A stretch of 64,000 nucleotides of DNA from Chlorophyllum brunneum (lineage: Eukaryota; Basidiomycota; Agaricomycetes; Agaricales; Agaricaceae): the NCBI GenBank assembly GCA_963576785.1, contig OY756147.1, positions 2,170,001 through 2,234,000 on the forward strand, given 5' to 3'. Positions 24,828-34,243 of this stretch are shown one piece after another. Every line of letters starts with the position of its first letter. Positions within the stretch are counted from its first letter, which is position 1. The translations under genes were made by a program, and so were the position numbers. The notes beneath the pieces were generated by a model. The model did no database searches. It was not told where the DNA came from and saw nothing but the letters and a program-made list of their open reading frames with translations.

Positions 24828-25632
24828 CGTTTATGAAACGGCATGGATCAACATGGGGGAAATGATGTTCGGAGCGCGGGTATTAAGCTGAGGGATTGCT
24901 GCTCGGGTGACGAACGAGGTCGAGCGGTGTTTCTTGCAACTCCCAATATTAGAGAGCTGAGTGGGGGCGCTGGGCGCCCAGGTTGTTCCTAGAAAAATTG
25001 AAAACAAAAGTGAGTGAGGGCGTTGTCAATGAAAGCCAAGTCCGCCTGACCGCAAAAGTTGGCGTTGGCCGGAGTGAGTGGGAAAAGCGAGGGTCTCTCC
25101 TTGGAAGCTTGGGTGATCCATCATATGAAGTCACGCTGGAGTCACAACACCGCGTCTTGACCTTTTCCAGCACTGTGTTGACATTAGACGGGGTTAACGA
25201 ACCATCTAGCGTCCCTAAAAACTCCCATCCCTTCAAGTCGACGCTTCCAGAGAAAGGGAAGGCCGTAAAAGAGTAGGACTTGGTATCGGTTGTGGGTTCA
25301 TTACGACATTAACTGCCGAATGCAGAGGTCTTTATGAATGGAAGGTAGCAAAGAACAACGGAGTGTCGTAACCTGCAATGTCGCTCATTACTTTTGGAAA
25401 TAAATAAGGGCAAACAGATACAGGAGACATATCACCCAATCCTGTCGTCCCGTTCAGTCGTCAGCGTTGCTAATTCACGGCCAACGGACGGACGCTTCTA
25501 CATCATCCAACTCTGACCGCTTTTTCCTTTACTTCCGCCTATCAAGCCAGGATGGACATATGACTAATCAACGACCTTTCCACGTTCCATGTGAATGCTT
25601 GAACATACTTAACTTGTCAGGATTCTCCTTCG
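24828..25632. other. intergenic
   Basis: Contains opposed open frames at 24949-25276 on both strands with no motif that I recognise; they are probably chance. The right end is the promoter side of the dehydrogenase gene at 25633. Confidence 0.45.
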
Positions 25633-26679
25633 ATGCTGACCGATTCTATTCCCAGTCAGGCCCTCGCTATCTTCGCTGGTGCCCTAACTCTCTACGGATT
25701 CTCCCTTATCATGTCTTCTCTTTCCCTCGTTCGCAAAGCCAACGCAGCTTTCCAGCCCAAATATACACCAGTCGCTGTGTTCGTGGGAGGAACATCTGGG
25801 ATAGGGCGAGGAATGGTTGAAGTCTTCGGACGGTGTACTCACGGAAAATCTGACATGGTCATTGTTGGACGTAATCAGAGTGCTGCGGAGGGTGTCTTCG
25901 CGAAAGTTCCCTCACCCACCGACCGGGCCTACAAACGCGACTTCATCCAGTGCGATGTCACACGGATGAAGAATGTGGAAGCGGCAACGAAAGACATCCT
26001 CTCTCGATATTTCAAAATCAACTTTCTCATCCTGTCGACTGGAGTTATGACTATGAAGGGTAGAGATGAGACGGAGGAGGGTTTAGATACTAAGCTTGCT
26101 GTGCACTATTATTCACGCTGGAAGTTCATCAAGGATCTACTCCCAGCTTTGAATAAAGCGAGCGAAGAAGGCGAAGATGCGAAGGCTTTCTCTGTCCTTG
26201 CTCCAGGGAAGGGCGGGGAAATTGATCTAGATGATCTGGGTCTCAAGAAGAAGTTCTCAGTCACCAGTGCCGGACTCCAAGCCCCTACATATAACGATCT
26301 GATGATGGAGGTGCGTTTTGGTATTGTAATTCTCTACGCCTAGCTAATGCAAAAGTCGTAGGCTTTCTATGATTCAAACCCTACCGTGGCCTTCATTCAC
26401 GGTTATCCAGGAATTGTTCGCACCTCACTGATGGAGAAATCCGACTCTAAGCTACTTAATCTCATGAACCCCGTCATGAACACACTATTCCGACCTGTCA
26501 CCACATCTCCAGAAGAGTGCGGAGAATACATGTGGCATGCAGTATTTAATAGTACGAAGGGCGTCTTTAGGACGGGGTCAAAGGGCGAAGACTTGGGAAA
26601 GTATCGCTACTTTGGTAGTGAAGATGCAAAGAAGAAGCTCTGGGAACATACGGTTGAGGCAACGACCGTCGCTACATAA
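25633..26679 (+). CDS. short-chain dehydrogenase/reductase (SDR), copy 1
   Basis: NAD(P)-dependent oxidoreductase with a Rossmann fold, probably membrane-associated through an N-terminal hydrophobic segment. Exons 25633-26310 and 26362-26679 give 331 residues. The nucleotide-binding motif reads VGGTSGIGRG, followed by QCDVTRM, LILSTG in place of the usual NNAG, and the catalytic-type YSRWK (YxxxK). After the intron come FIHGYPGIVRTSL and KKLWEHTVE. Exon lengths (678 and 318 nt) are the same as in the paralogue at 28623. Two differences suggest divergence: the glycine-rich VFSAGTG of copy 2 reads VLAPGKG here, and the start of exon 2 is shortened in sequence conservation. The substrate is unknown. 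Confidence 0.9.
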
Positions 26680-27022
26680 TTAGGTCGTGTGTTGAATCGC
26701 TTGGTGTATGTTTGTATGTACTGAAAATCATGACGTTTCCATCTGGCATGAATTTGATCCGAAATGGCAGATCGACGCGTCACCTTCCAATATTATTGCC
26801 GGCTCAATTATACGACCGACGACGCTATCAAGTTGTCTGGAATATATAAGCCGCTTGCTGCACGAGTCTCTGAGTTCCGAGATGCTTGGTGGTGTTTTGC
26901 CGTAGGCACGTGCCCCTACAGAATACACGCACTTATTAATAGTTCAAATCATCCATCGTCTGCGACCGAAAGTACTCCATAAACACTCATGGCACATTTG
27001 ATTCGGTCTGCAAAGTCAGCCG

Positions 27023-27862
27023 GTGGCTGGACCACAAAACGAATTATTCGCTCACAATATCACCATTCGGGCAATTCCTCCTCCCGAATTCCTTCCCTCT
27101 GGCGCGGACCCTTCACTGGATCATCTGGATCCCGCAATTCTCAACTCACCTCCTGGTGACGAAGGTCCAAATCTATCAGATCCAGTCGTTGATTATCTCG
27201 CATATCTCGATCTTGCTTCCGGTTCCATTCGGGAAAGCCTTAAGGACTTTGTTGTAGAGACATTGAAACTTGTCCATTTCAACGAACGCAACAAAGTTGT
27301 GATTTCTCGTTTTATTATGCCTTTTGTGGTTTGTGGAGATTCTACCCGCACTGCTCAAGGCGATGTGTGTGTCCTCCATCATCGTCCGACGTTCATCCTA
27401 CTTGTCACAATCGAAGACAAGACCTTATTTAACAAGATCAATCTGGGGGCGCAGGTTGTTGCGACTGCCATAGCGGCTTTCCGGTTCAATAATGCAAAAC
27501 GTGAGGAGAAGGGATTTTATCGTTTGAGTGAGATGATGATTCCTGCGATCACTGTGTCTGGTACTCGTCCTACTTTTTATCTCGTTTCTACTACCCGAGA
27601 GCTCTGCGACGCTGTCATCATCGGCCAGTATCCTGCAAATCAGACTGAAGTTTTGAAGTGCGTTACCGTTTCGACGCATACGCATCGCGCTAGTACTGGA
27701 ATGGAAGATGTGGGGTATAGGAGAATTGCGTTGCAGCGGTTTGTTGCGTTCAAGACCCTTGCGAGGGGTTCTTGGGATCAAATTTTGGAAGGCTTTTTAG
27801 ATGTAGAAATGGATTCTTTCTTCGAGTTCGCGGTCATACTACTACGTCAATCTCGCCAATAA
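27023..27862 (+). CDS. PD-(D/E)XK-nuclease-like basidiomycete hypothetical protein, start unresolved
   Basis: Open frame of about 279 codons between the two SDR genes. Its frame is open from 27002, but no in-frame ATG precedes the conserved part, so a first exon is probably missing from my reading. The first in-frame methionine lies near 27319. The core GDVCVLH followed by LLVTIEDK fits the D...ExK pattern of the PD-(D/E)XK nuclease fold. The stretches PAITVSGTRPTFYLV and RFVAFKTL match a widespread, expanded Agaricomycete family of unknown function, as far as I recall it. It has no signal peptide or membrane segment. Alternatives: a crinkler-like or purely structural relative of that fold. 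Confidence 0.65.
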   Translation: MAGPQNELFAHNITIRAIPPPEFLPSGADPSLDHLDPAILNSPPGDEGPNLSDPVVDYLAYLDLASGSIRESLKDFVVETLKLVHFNERNKVVISRFIMPFVVCGDSTRTAQGDVCVLHHRPTFILLVTIEDKTLFNKINLGAQVVATAIAAFRFNNAKREEKGFYRLSEMMIPAITVSGTRPTFYLVSTTRELCDAVIIGQYPANQTEVLKCVTVSTHTHRASTGMEDVGYRRIALQRFVAFKTLARGSWDQILEGFLDVEMDSFFEFAVILLRQSRQ

Positions 27863-28622
27863 CAACGACACAATACCGTAAGACCTACCATAAAATATAA
27901 TATGTTGGTTGATCAGTATGCACTCGAAGACCGTGTAGATTATTCTACACCATTTTCTGAGTATACCCGGTGAGACAATCGCCGCTCCCAGGTTCGAACG
28001 CATGAAGACGTATATTTTTGTCATCCCGAGTATTTTATATTCACCAAGTTTCAGTGTACTTCTCCACACACTCAAATGTCAGCAAGCCACTAAAATGGAC
28101 CGTGTGTTGTAACGGTATGTAGTAGTGTAGGTGGCAGAATAGAATTTGGTTGCAAGGTGCCGGCAGGACGGCACTACGACAGTCTGCCGAGACGGCAGAA
28201 TTTGGTAGATGCTGAGTGGTGTCTGACGTTTGCATCTCTAATCACGGCATTGATCCTTTACAGTACCACAATACTGTTTGTCATGGCAAGAAATAAATAT
28301 TTCACCCGTTAACTCACTTGTCCGCAGCACTTGTGCCGGCACCATCTACTGCATTCATGGAAGTCCTTGGTATACTCTTTTTCCTATCGTCTATATTGCA
28401 GCTATCGCTGGAAATTCTATTTTATTCTACCGTGTTCTGCCATCGGCCGGTGAAACACTGCCGGCAATTGACGTTTTCGGCAGCTCCTGGCAGATCGGCA
28501 GAAACACGTGTCACGAATCATCAGCTCTCTGTCCGCCGTGGCACATACGTCAGGTATCGGCCTCACCCTCGACCAAGATTATATTAGAACCCATTATATA
28601 GCAATGGCCACTATCCCCCACC
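27863..28622. other. intergenic region with repeated TGCCGGCA sites
   Basis: No gene recognised. It contains three copies of the palindromic octamer TGCCGGCA and extra half-sites, described separately. An upstream ATG at 28604 lies out of frame 19 bases before the SDR start and opens a 30-codon frame overlapping that start. Confidence 0.55.
28158..28504. repeat. cluster of TGCCGGCA palindromes upstream of the second SDR
   Basis: Exact TGCCGGCA at 28158-28165, 28334-28341 and 28459-28466, with further TGCCG or CGGCA half-sites between and after them (to about 28500). An 8-mer is expected about once per 65 kb, so three in about 310 bases is non-random. The cluster sits 157 to 465 bases before the ATG at 28623. 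A transcription-factor binding array is possible. Confidence 0.55.
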
Positions 28623-29676
28623 ATGCAACCACTCAAATCGACTCTCAGACCCCTCGCTATCCCTATTACACTAGCCCTCACAATTGGGATTGCTAGCATG
28701 TTCATAAGGTCTCGCAACGCTCCACGGGTAGTACAATACTCCCCTGACTATTCTCCTACCGCTGTATTTGTCGGTGGTACAGCAGGTGTCGGTCGTGGTA
28801 TGGTGGAAACCCTGGGCCGATATACGGATGGAAAGGCGAACATCGTTATCATTGGACGAAATCGCGCAGCTGCAGAGGATATTATCGCGCACCTACCAAA
28901 GTCGGTTGATTCTCAGGTCCGACATGAATTCATTCAATGCGATGTGACTCGCATGAAAAATGTTCATGAGGTGACACAAGAACTCCTCTCACGATACCCG
29001 AAAATCAATTTTTTGGTTTTGACTGCCGGATTCATGTCGACGAAGGGCAGAGATGAAACTGAAGAGGGCCTTGATACGAAGCTCGCTGCTCATTATTATT
29101 CGAGGTGGAAATTTATCGATGGGTTGTTGCCTGCTTTGAAGAAAGCCAATGATGATAAAGAGGATGCGAAAGTTATTTCCGTGTTTAGTGCTGGAACGGG
29201 AAATGGGGAGATTGATATGGAGGATTTGGGATTGGTGAAGGATTATTCGCTCAGTCGAGCTGCGTCACACGCTACGAGATATAATGATTTGATGATTGAT
29301 GTGCGTCTTCTTGCTAGCTCTTTTTCCTTTATCATACAACTCATTTTCTCTGTGATAGGAATTCGCATCACGCAATCCGGGGCTTACGTTCATGCATGCA
29401 TTTCCCGGTGCAGTTCGAACTGGTCTACTTTCCTCCTCGGATTCGAAAATGCTCCAATTTGCAGGACCTGTTATCAACGCATTGTTTTATCCCTTTATAT
29501 CATCTCCTCAGCAGTGCGCGGAGAACATGTGGGCGGGTGTATTCAGCCACACGGAGGGCGCTCACCAGTTATCGTCATCGGGGAGACGTCTGGAGAAGGC
29601 GTGGCATGGTACTCAAGAACAGCGACAAAAGCTTTGGGAGCATTCCGTTGAAGTTACGACACCGAGAGGCTCATGA
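28623..29676 (+). CDS. short-chain dehydrogenase/reductase (SDR), copy 2
   Basis: Paralogue of the 25633 gene with exons 28623-29300 and 29359-29676, 331 residues. An N-terminal hydrophobic segment (LAIPITLALTIGIASMF) suggests membrane anchoring. Motifs: VGGTAGVGRG for NAD(P) binding, QCDVTRM, LVLTAGFM at the NNAG position, YSRWK as catalytic YxxxK, then FMHAFPGAVRTGLL and KLWEHSVEV. The intron is in the same position as in copy 1. The start is chosen as the ATG that matches copy 1 in exon length. Reaction and substrate are unknown. No lesions seen. Confidence 0.9.
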
Positions 29677-30186
29677 GGTGGAGTTTGGTACAGAGACTTC
29701 TGTGCTAGCCTTGGTTTTGGCCTCGTTTTTTTCTGTCCCCTTCCCTCTCTTGATCATAAACATTGGCATGAACTAATATACTGCGGATGATTTTACTCAG
29801 CTCATCATAAGGCGATTAGTGTGGTGCTGACTTGAATATATCATACGTAAAAACGTTACTTTCCGACTTCTATTCGGTTCCCTACATTACAACACGCAGT
29901 CACAATATGGAGGTTCACTGCGCGTGAAAGCCCGGAGGTTCACCTTACAGTTCACATTATATCAGAGGTCTCTGTCGTCTGTTGTGTAGAAGAGAGATAC
30001 GCGTATCGGAATATATACGATAGTGGATGGTGGAAGTTAAGTTAGTCGTATATACAACTATGTACCTTTATATATTCTTGTCCCGTTCACTGGTTAGTCA
30101 CATGACAATGAAAGCGATCGGGCTTACACTGCATATAAAGGCTGCCGTGAAAGAACAAAGGTCAACCCACGCTTAACTATCAAACC
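29677..30186. other. intergenic, upstream of the secreted TupA-like gene
   Basis: No gene. Near 29909-29945 the word GGAGGTTCAC occurs twice within about 30 bases. The right end holds a TATA box. Confidence 0.5.
30134..30139 (+). promoter_or_regulatory. TATA box of the secreted TupA-like gene
   Basis: TATAAA lies 47 bases before the ATG at 30187, a usual distance for a fungal core promoter with a short leader. Confidence 0.5.
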
Positions 30187-31417
30187 ATGAAGTGTATGTT
30201 CAAGGTCCACATTTTGTTGGCTGTGCTTTCGGTACCCGTTGCTGTACAGGCGCAACAGCCTGTTTCTACCTTGGCACCTGCGGCAGTTTACAATGGTGGT
30301 CGTAATGGGACCACAAAGGTCGGTTTGCGTATTGGCAATGGTGGTGCTGGGCAGTCTGGGTTGATTGGAGCGTGGGCTGATGCGTTCATCAATTATATGG
30401 TTGACCGCAAAGGTCATGAGCCTTTCACGGTCAGTTTTCTAAGCTTGCTGTAGGTATAATATAAGGCTGATGTGGATCTAGGTTGAATGGTATTTGGGTG
30501 ATACTACCCAAAGTATTGAGCATTTGGTACAAAAGCAAGTGGATGTCGCAGTGACCTACAATGAAGCTGCGGAACAGCAAGTTTACAATGCTGGCCTGTT
30601 GTCTGCTTGGCTCTACGGGTTCCATGTGAGTAAATGCGTGACTATAGCACGTCGCATATTCAATTTTCTTCATAGGACCATTTTTATTTGGTCGGACCCC
30701 CTGGTAATCCCGCTCAACTCGGAACTAATGACACAATCCTTGCGATGGCCCAGAAGATCGTGCAAGCTGGAAACCAACAGGCGGAGGTAGGTGCTCCCGC
30801 CGTCATTTAGGACATGCGGACTTATGTAGTGCTTGTATTACAGGTTCCTCCAGCCAGTGGCATCGTTACTCGTTTCCTTTCCCGGTTTGATAAGAGCGCC
30901 ACAAACATCAAGGAGAGTGAGATATTCATCAAAATTGGCCAGGTACGTTGAAATATTTGGTTCATCGAGGTGGTCTTGACCGGTATTGATGCCTTATGAA
31001 TACAAGGTCCCTTGGGCTTATGCGTACTCGAAATGGTACCACCAATATCCGCGCTTCCCAATTCAAGCCCTCGAGGCCGCTTCCCTCCTTGGTGAATACA
31101 CTCTCACCGATCGTGGAACATGGCTCTCCAGTACATCTGAAGTTCAATCAAGATTGACGATCTACAAAGCCGGCAGCGACAATGAGACTGACATTCTCTT
31201 GAACCCGGCTCGTGTCTTGATTGGCAAGGAAGAAAATTTATTGGATAGGGAACTGGGAAAGGCTTTCGGTGACTGGGTTGTCCTGTATGATGAGAAGGAT
31301 AAGGATGGAGGTCAGAATGTTATTGAGACGTTCACGGGTCATGCTCAGACTGGAGAAACCAAGGAACCGTTGTATACCCGTGCCCCGGCGAACTGGAAGC
31401 CGACCCCCTCGGAGTAG
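30187..31417 (+). CDS. TupA-like periplasmic-binding-fold protein, secreted copy
   Basis: Exons 30187-30429, 30482-30625, 30676-30786, 30844-30942 and 31007-31417 give 335 residues. The N-terminus (MKCMFK, a hydrophobic run ending VAVQAQ) is a clear signal peptide, so the protein should be secreted. The body has VGLRIGNGGAGQSGLIG, YLGDTTQSIEHL, VDVAVTYNEAAE, DHFYLVGPPGNPA, SRFDKSATNIKESE and GEYTLTDRGTWLSS, matching the bacterial tungstate-binding TupA pattern (YTLTDRGTWL is near identical). Bacterial relatives feed an ABC transporter; no such transporter is visible here, so the fungal protein may scavenge or buffer an oxyanion or do something else. It is a paralogue of the 10942-12181 gene. 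Confidence 0.9.
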
Positions 31418-31604
31418 ATTTGGAACACTGGTATTCGTTTAGCATTATCGTACTCATTACACTTCCTCGAATCGGGTAATATTATGCAGACATACCTACA
31501 ACTTGAAATTGAGACGCGCCTCGTTTCGAGGCGTCGAGAGTCACGGGACCGTGCTTAATGGTTCACGTGAGCGCGCGTATCGACGATATGCCTGTTCCTT
31601 GACA

Positions 31605-33913
31605 ATGACCTCCACGTTCTCCAGCGCTCAAATGCGCGACCGCGATAAAATTCTCGAGGAAACACACAAACGGGAACTGGATGCTGCTGAGAGGAGACAC
31701 GACAAGTTGAAGCGCGCCCTCGGGGACGTCGACAAGCAGATGTTCGACCTCCAGAATCGGTGCAACCAGCTCGCGCAATCTCTAGGTTTCTCTGACATCG
31801 GCGAGGTGCAAAGAGCACTAGATGTTTCCGACTACGAGGCCACGTTTCATCAGGCGTTCGAGCGTGTGCAAGTTCTGGAGACTGAGGTCAGGGCGGAACG
31901 AACTCAGAGGGAACTATTGCAAGTCAGGTGCCACGAGTTAGGGGAGCAACTTGCTCAATGCCAGGAACGCAGGTCGGTTATTTCTTATTAGCACTAGAGA
32001 CCTTGCTGATATACCACCAGTGCCGTACTGGAAAAGAGTGAAAAACGTCTTCAGGCGGAACTACAGGACATCAATAAGCAGTTTGATTCATTAAAGGACG
32101 CCCGGCGAAGAGCTGCAGAGTATTTTAAAAGGGATCGTCGGAAATTCTATGACATATCCAAGTGGTTATGCTTGGAGCCTCTTGACAAGAAAAGTCGGCC
32201 AGGCGAATATAATATGAAGAACAGAACGACATTGGGGAGGAGGGAATTGTTGCGTGAATTCGGGGCCCCGTTAATGGATTTGTTAGGCCTTGACCTAGCT
32301 GCCCTGGAGCAAGCTTTGAAGGAGGGTCAAGGTGAGAGTTGGCTGAATTATTCTGTGTCCCAGTTTCCCTTATCCATCTCAGACGCGACAGCGACAGACG
32401 CTCCCGCGGACCGCGAGGACGAGAACCCATTTGTCGTTCGTGAAGGGGAAGGTTCACAACAAATCCCATCGGGAGCTGCCCCTCCCCCTCCTTCGAAATC
32501 CCGAACTACTCGTCAGCCTCTGTCTGCTCTACCGGTGCCTAACGTAACCATAAAACAGGAACCTATCGAGACACCCAAAGCTTTGAAATTCCACAAACTT
32601 TCCTTGCCTTTGAATTCCTCAGATACCGATGAGGACTCGCAAGGTATTTTGTTCATTTTATGCCATTTGCTCTATTGGAAGTCTCTGATCAATACCCGGT
32701 AGCCTCGTCCCAGATCTTCAAAGCACCCTTACCTCCCCCTGACCCGGTGGACCGACCAGCTGGTTCATCGGACACTGAAGATGATTCACAAGGTAAAATA
32801 CACTGTATAATGAAAACGTCCGCCTGCTGAAACGACTTTTAGCTCCCAACCCTTTGACTTCGTCTCCCGACCGTCCTCCGTTGACGTCGCCGTTTTCTGC
32901 TATGAAGTCTATGGGTAAAAGGTTGATGCATCCCGCCCTACCTTCACGACCACCCTTGGATCCCTCCAGGCGAAAAAGTGACATTGGGACATCCGGGCTG
33001 CGGTTTTATGTAAAAGCTGAACCCGAAGACGAGATGGAGCTTCCGAACGACGAACCCCCCGCAAAGAGACCCCGGATCAGTTTAGACTCTGCTGTCCAAA
33101 CTCCCCTGCCTATTAAACGCGATATTTCTGTCGGTCGTCGCGTTTTCTCCACGGGACAAGTTGCGAAAGGGAAGAAGCGATATGAGGATGAAAACACGCC
33201 CATTGGGAAAGTAACATCTCTCCTCCGAACGTCAGGCCAAATGAGGATGGAGGATTATACGGTCTTTAAGGGCCGTGGTCGTTATGCTCAAGGTAACGAA
33301 AGGTGTGCTCTATTCTTTTTCTATATCACCTGGAACTGAGAGCGACTCGTGGCTCAGAACGACGAGGACCATTAATTCCGTATATGTAGTCAATGCCGAA
33401 CGTAACGGGGGCGTTACCCATCAATATGAGGAAGTTGTGCGAGATAGAGAAGGTCGCCTGCGCATGGACGCAGGAGACTGTGACGATTGTCGCGACGTAC
33501 GTCTTCCCTATCCGCATAATCTATGTTACTGACGTCGTTATCAGTGGTACGCTGCGGTAGGACCAATGCCAGTTCGTGATCGAGGTCCACTTTGGCGGTC
33601 GCCATCAACAACACCAGTTAGACCATGCAAACGCCATACCGAGGGAGCCGCGTCGTCGTCTCATAAACATGATCGCGAGGTATCACCCTCTCCCTCGGAT
33701 CGAAATCAAGGAAGTATCGAAGCACACAAGAAACAGATCTCAAGACATCGACATAATTGGGCTAGAGGACAAACACCGCCAGGGTACTGGAATATCGGGT
33801 TTCCAGATACGCAGGAGGCAAGGGAAATTAATGAACGTGCAGAGGAGATGCATCAGCGGAAGTTCCGGGAGGTTGAAAGAGAGGCTGACTGCGGGAGGTG
33901 GATCAGGCGGTAA
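31605..33913 (+). CDS. CTP1: DNA-end resection factor Ctp1/CtIP/Sae2
   Basis: Cofactor of the Mre11-Rad50-Nbs1 nuclease in double-strand-break repair and meiosis. Six exons (31605-31972, 32021-32643, 32703-32792, 32843-33302, 33343-33496, 33545-33913) give 687 residues. Residues about 10-180 form a heptad-rich coiled coil, the usual tetramerisation region. The middle is disordered and acidic/proline-rich, with a WLCLEPL-type hydrophobic patch and two SDT(D/E) motifs at the ends of exons 2 and 3. The C-terminal Sae2 domain has DCDDC (CxxC), SRHRHNW (RHR) and PPGYW..GFPDTQE, the family's DNA-binding and activation signature. The intron at 33303-33342 is only 40 nt, and a donor at 33293 is an alternative that breaks frame. 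Confidence 0.92.
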
Positions 33914-34243
33914 CGGGATTCAGTATGTGTTTTTTGGGTCTCTGGAGTAGGTCATTATTCTATTTTTATCGCATGGATGGATATACACCCTAGATGTTCC
34001 TTCTCACCCTGTATTCACCCAACTTAATACCTAGTCGTTCACCACCTTCGCGCGCTCGACAAGACGCTCTGAATATCCCTCCTCCGGCCCCAGGCGCTTA
34101 CCTAGAGAATGGAGTGTTCGCGGATGACATGTAGACTGAGTCCCAATTGAGATCGTGTCCAGTCCAACCCATCGCCAATCCCGGGTGTTTTTTTTACAAA
34201 TTCATCGTGTTGATCAAGGCCAGCCTCCTTCAAATTCGCCTAT
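33914..34243. other. intergenic, 330 bases
   Basis: No gene recognised between the Ctp1 homologue and the unrecognised gene at 34244. It includes a T-run near 34190. Confidence 0.5.

Noticed and set aside
24949..25276. Opposed open frames of 95-97 codons
   Set aside because: Both strands are open over the same bases with no domain; base composition alone can explain this.
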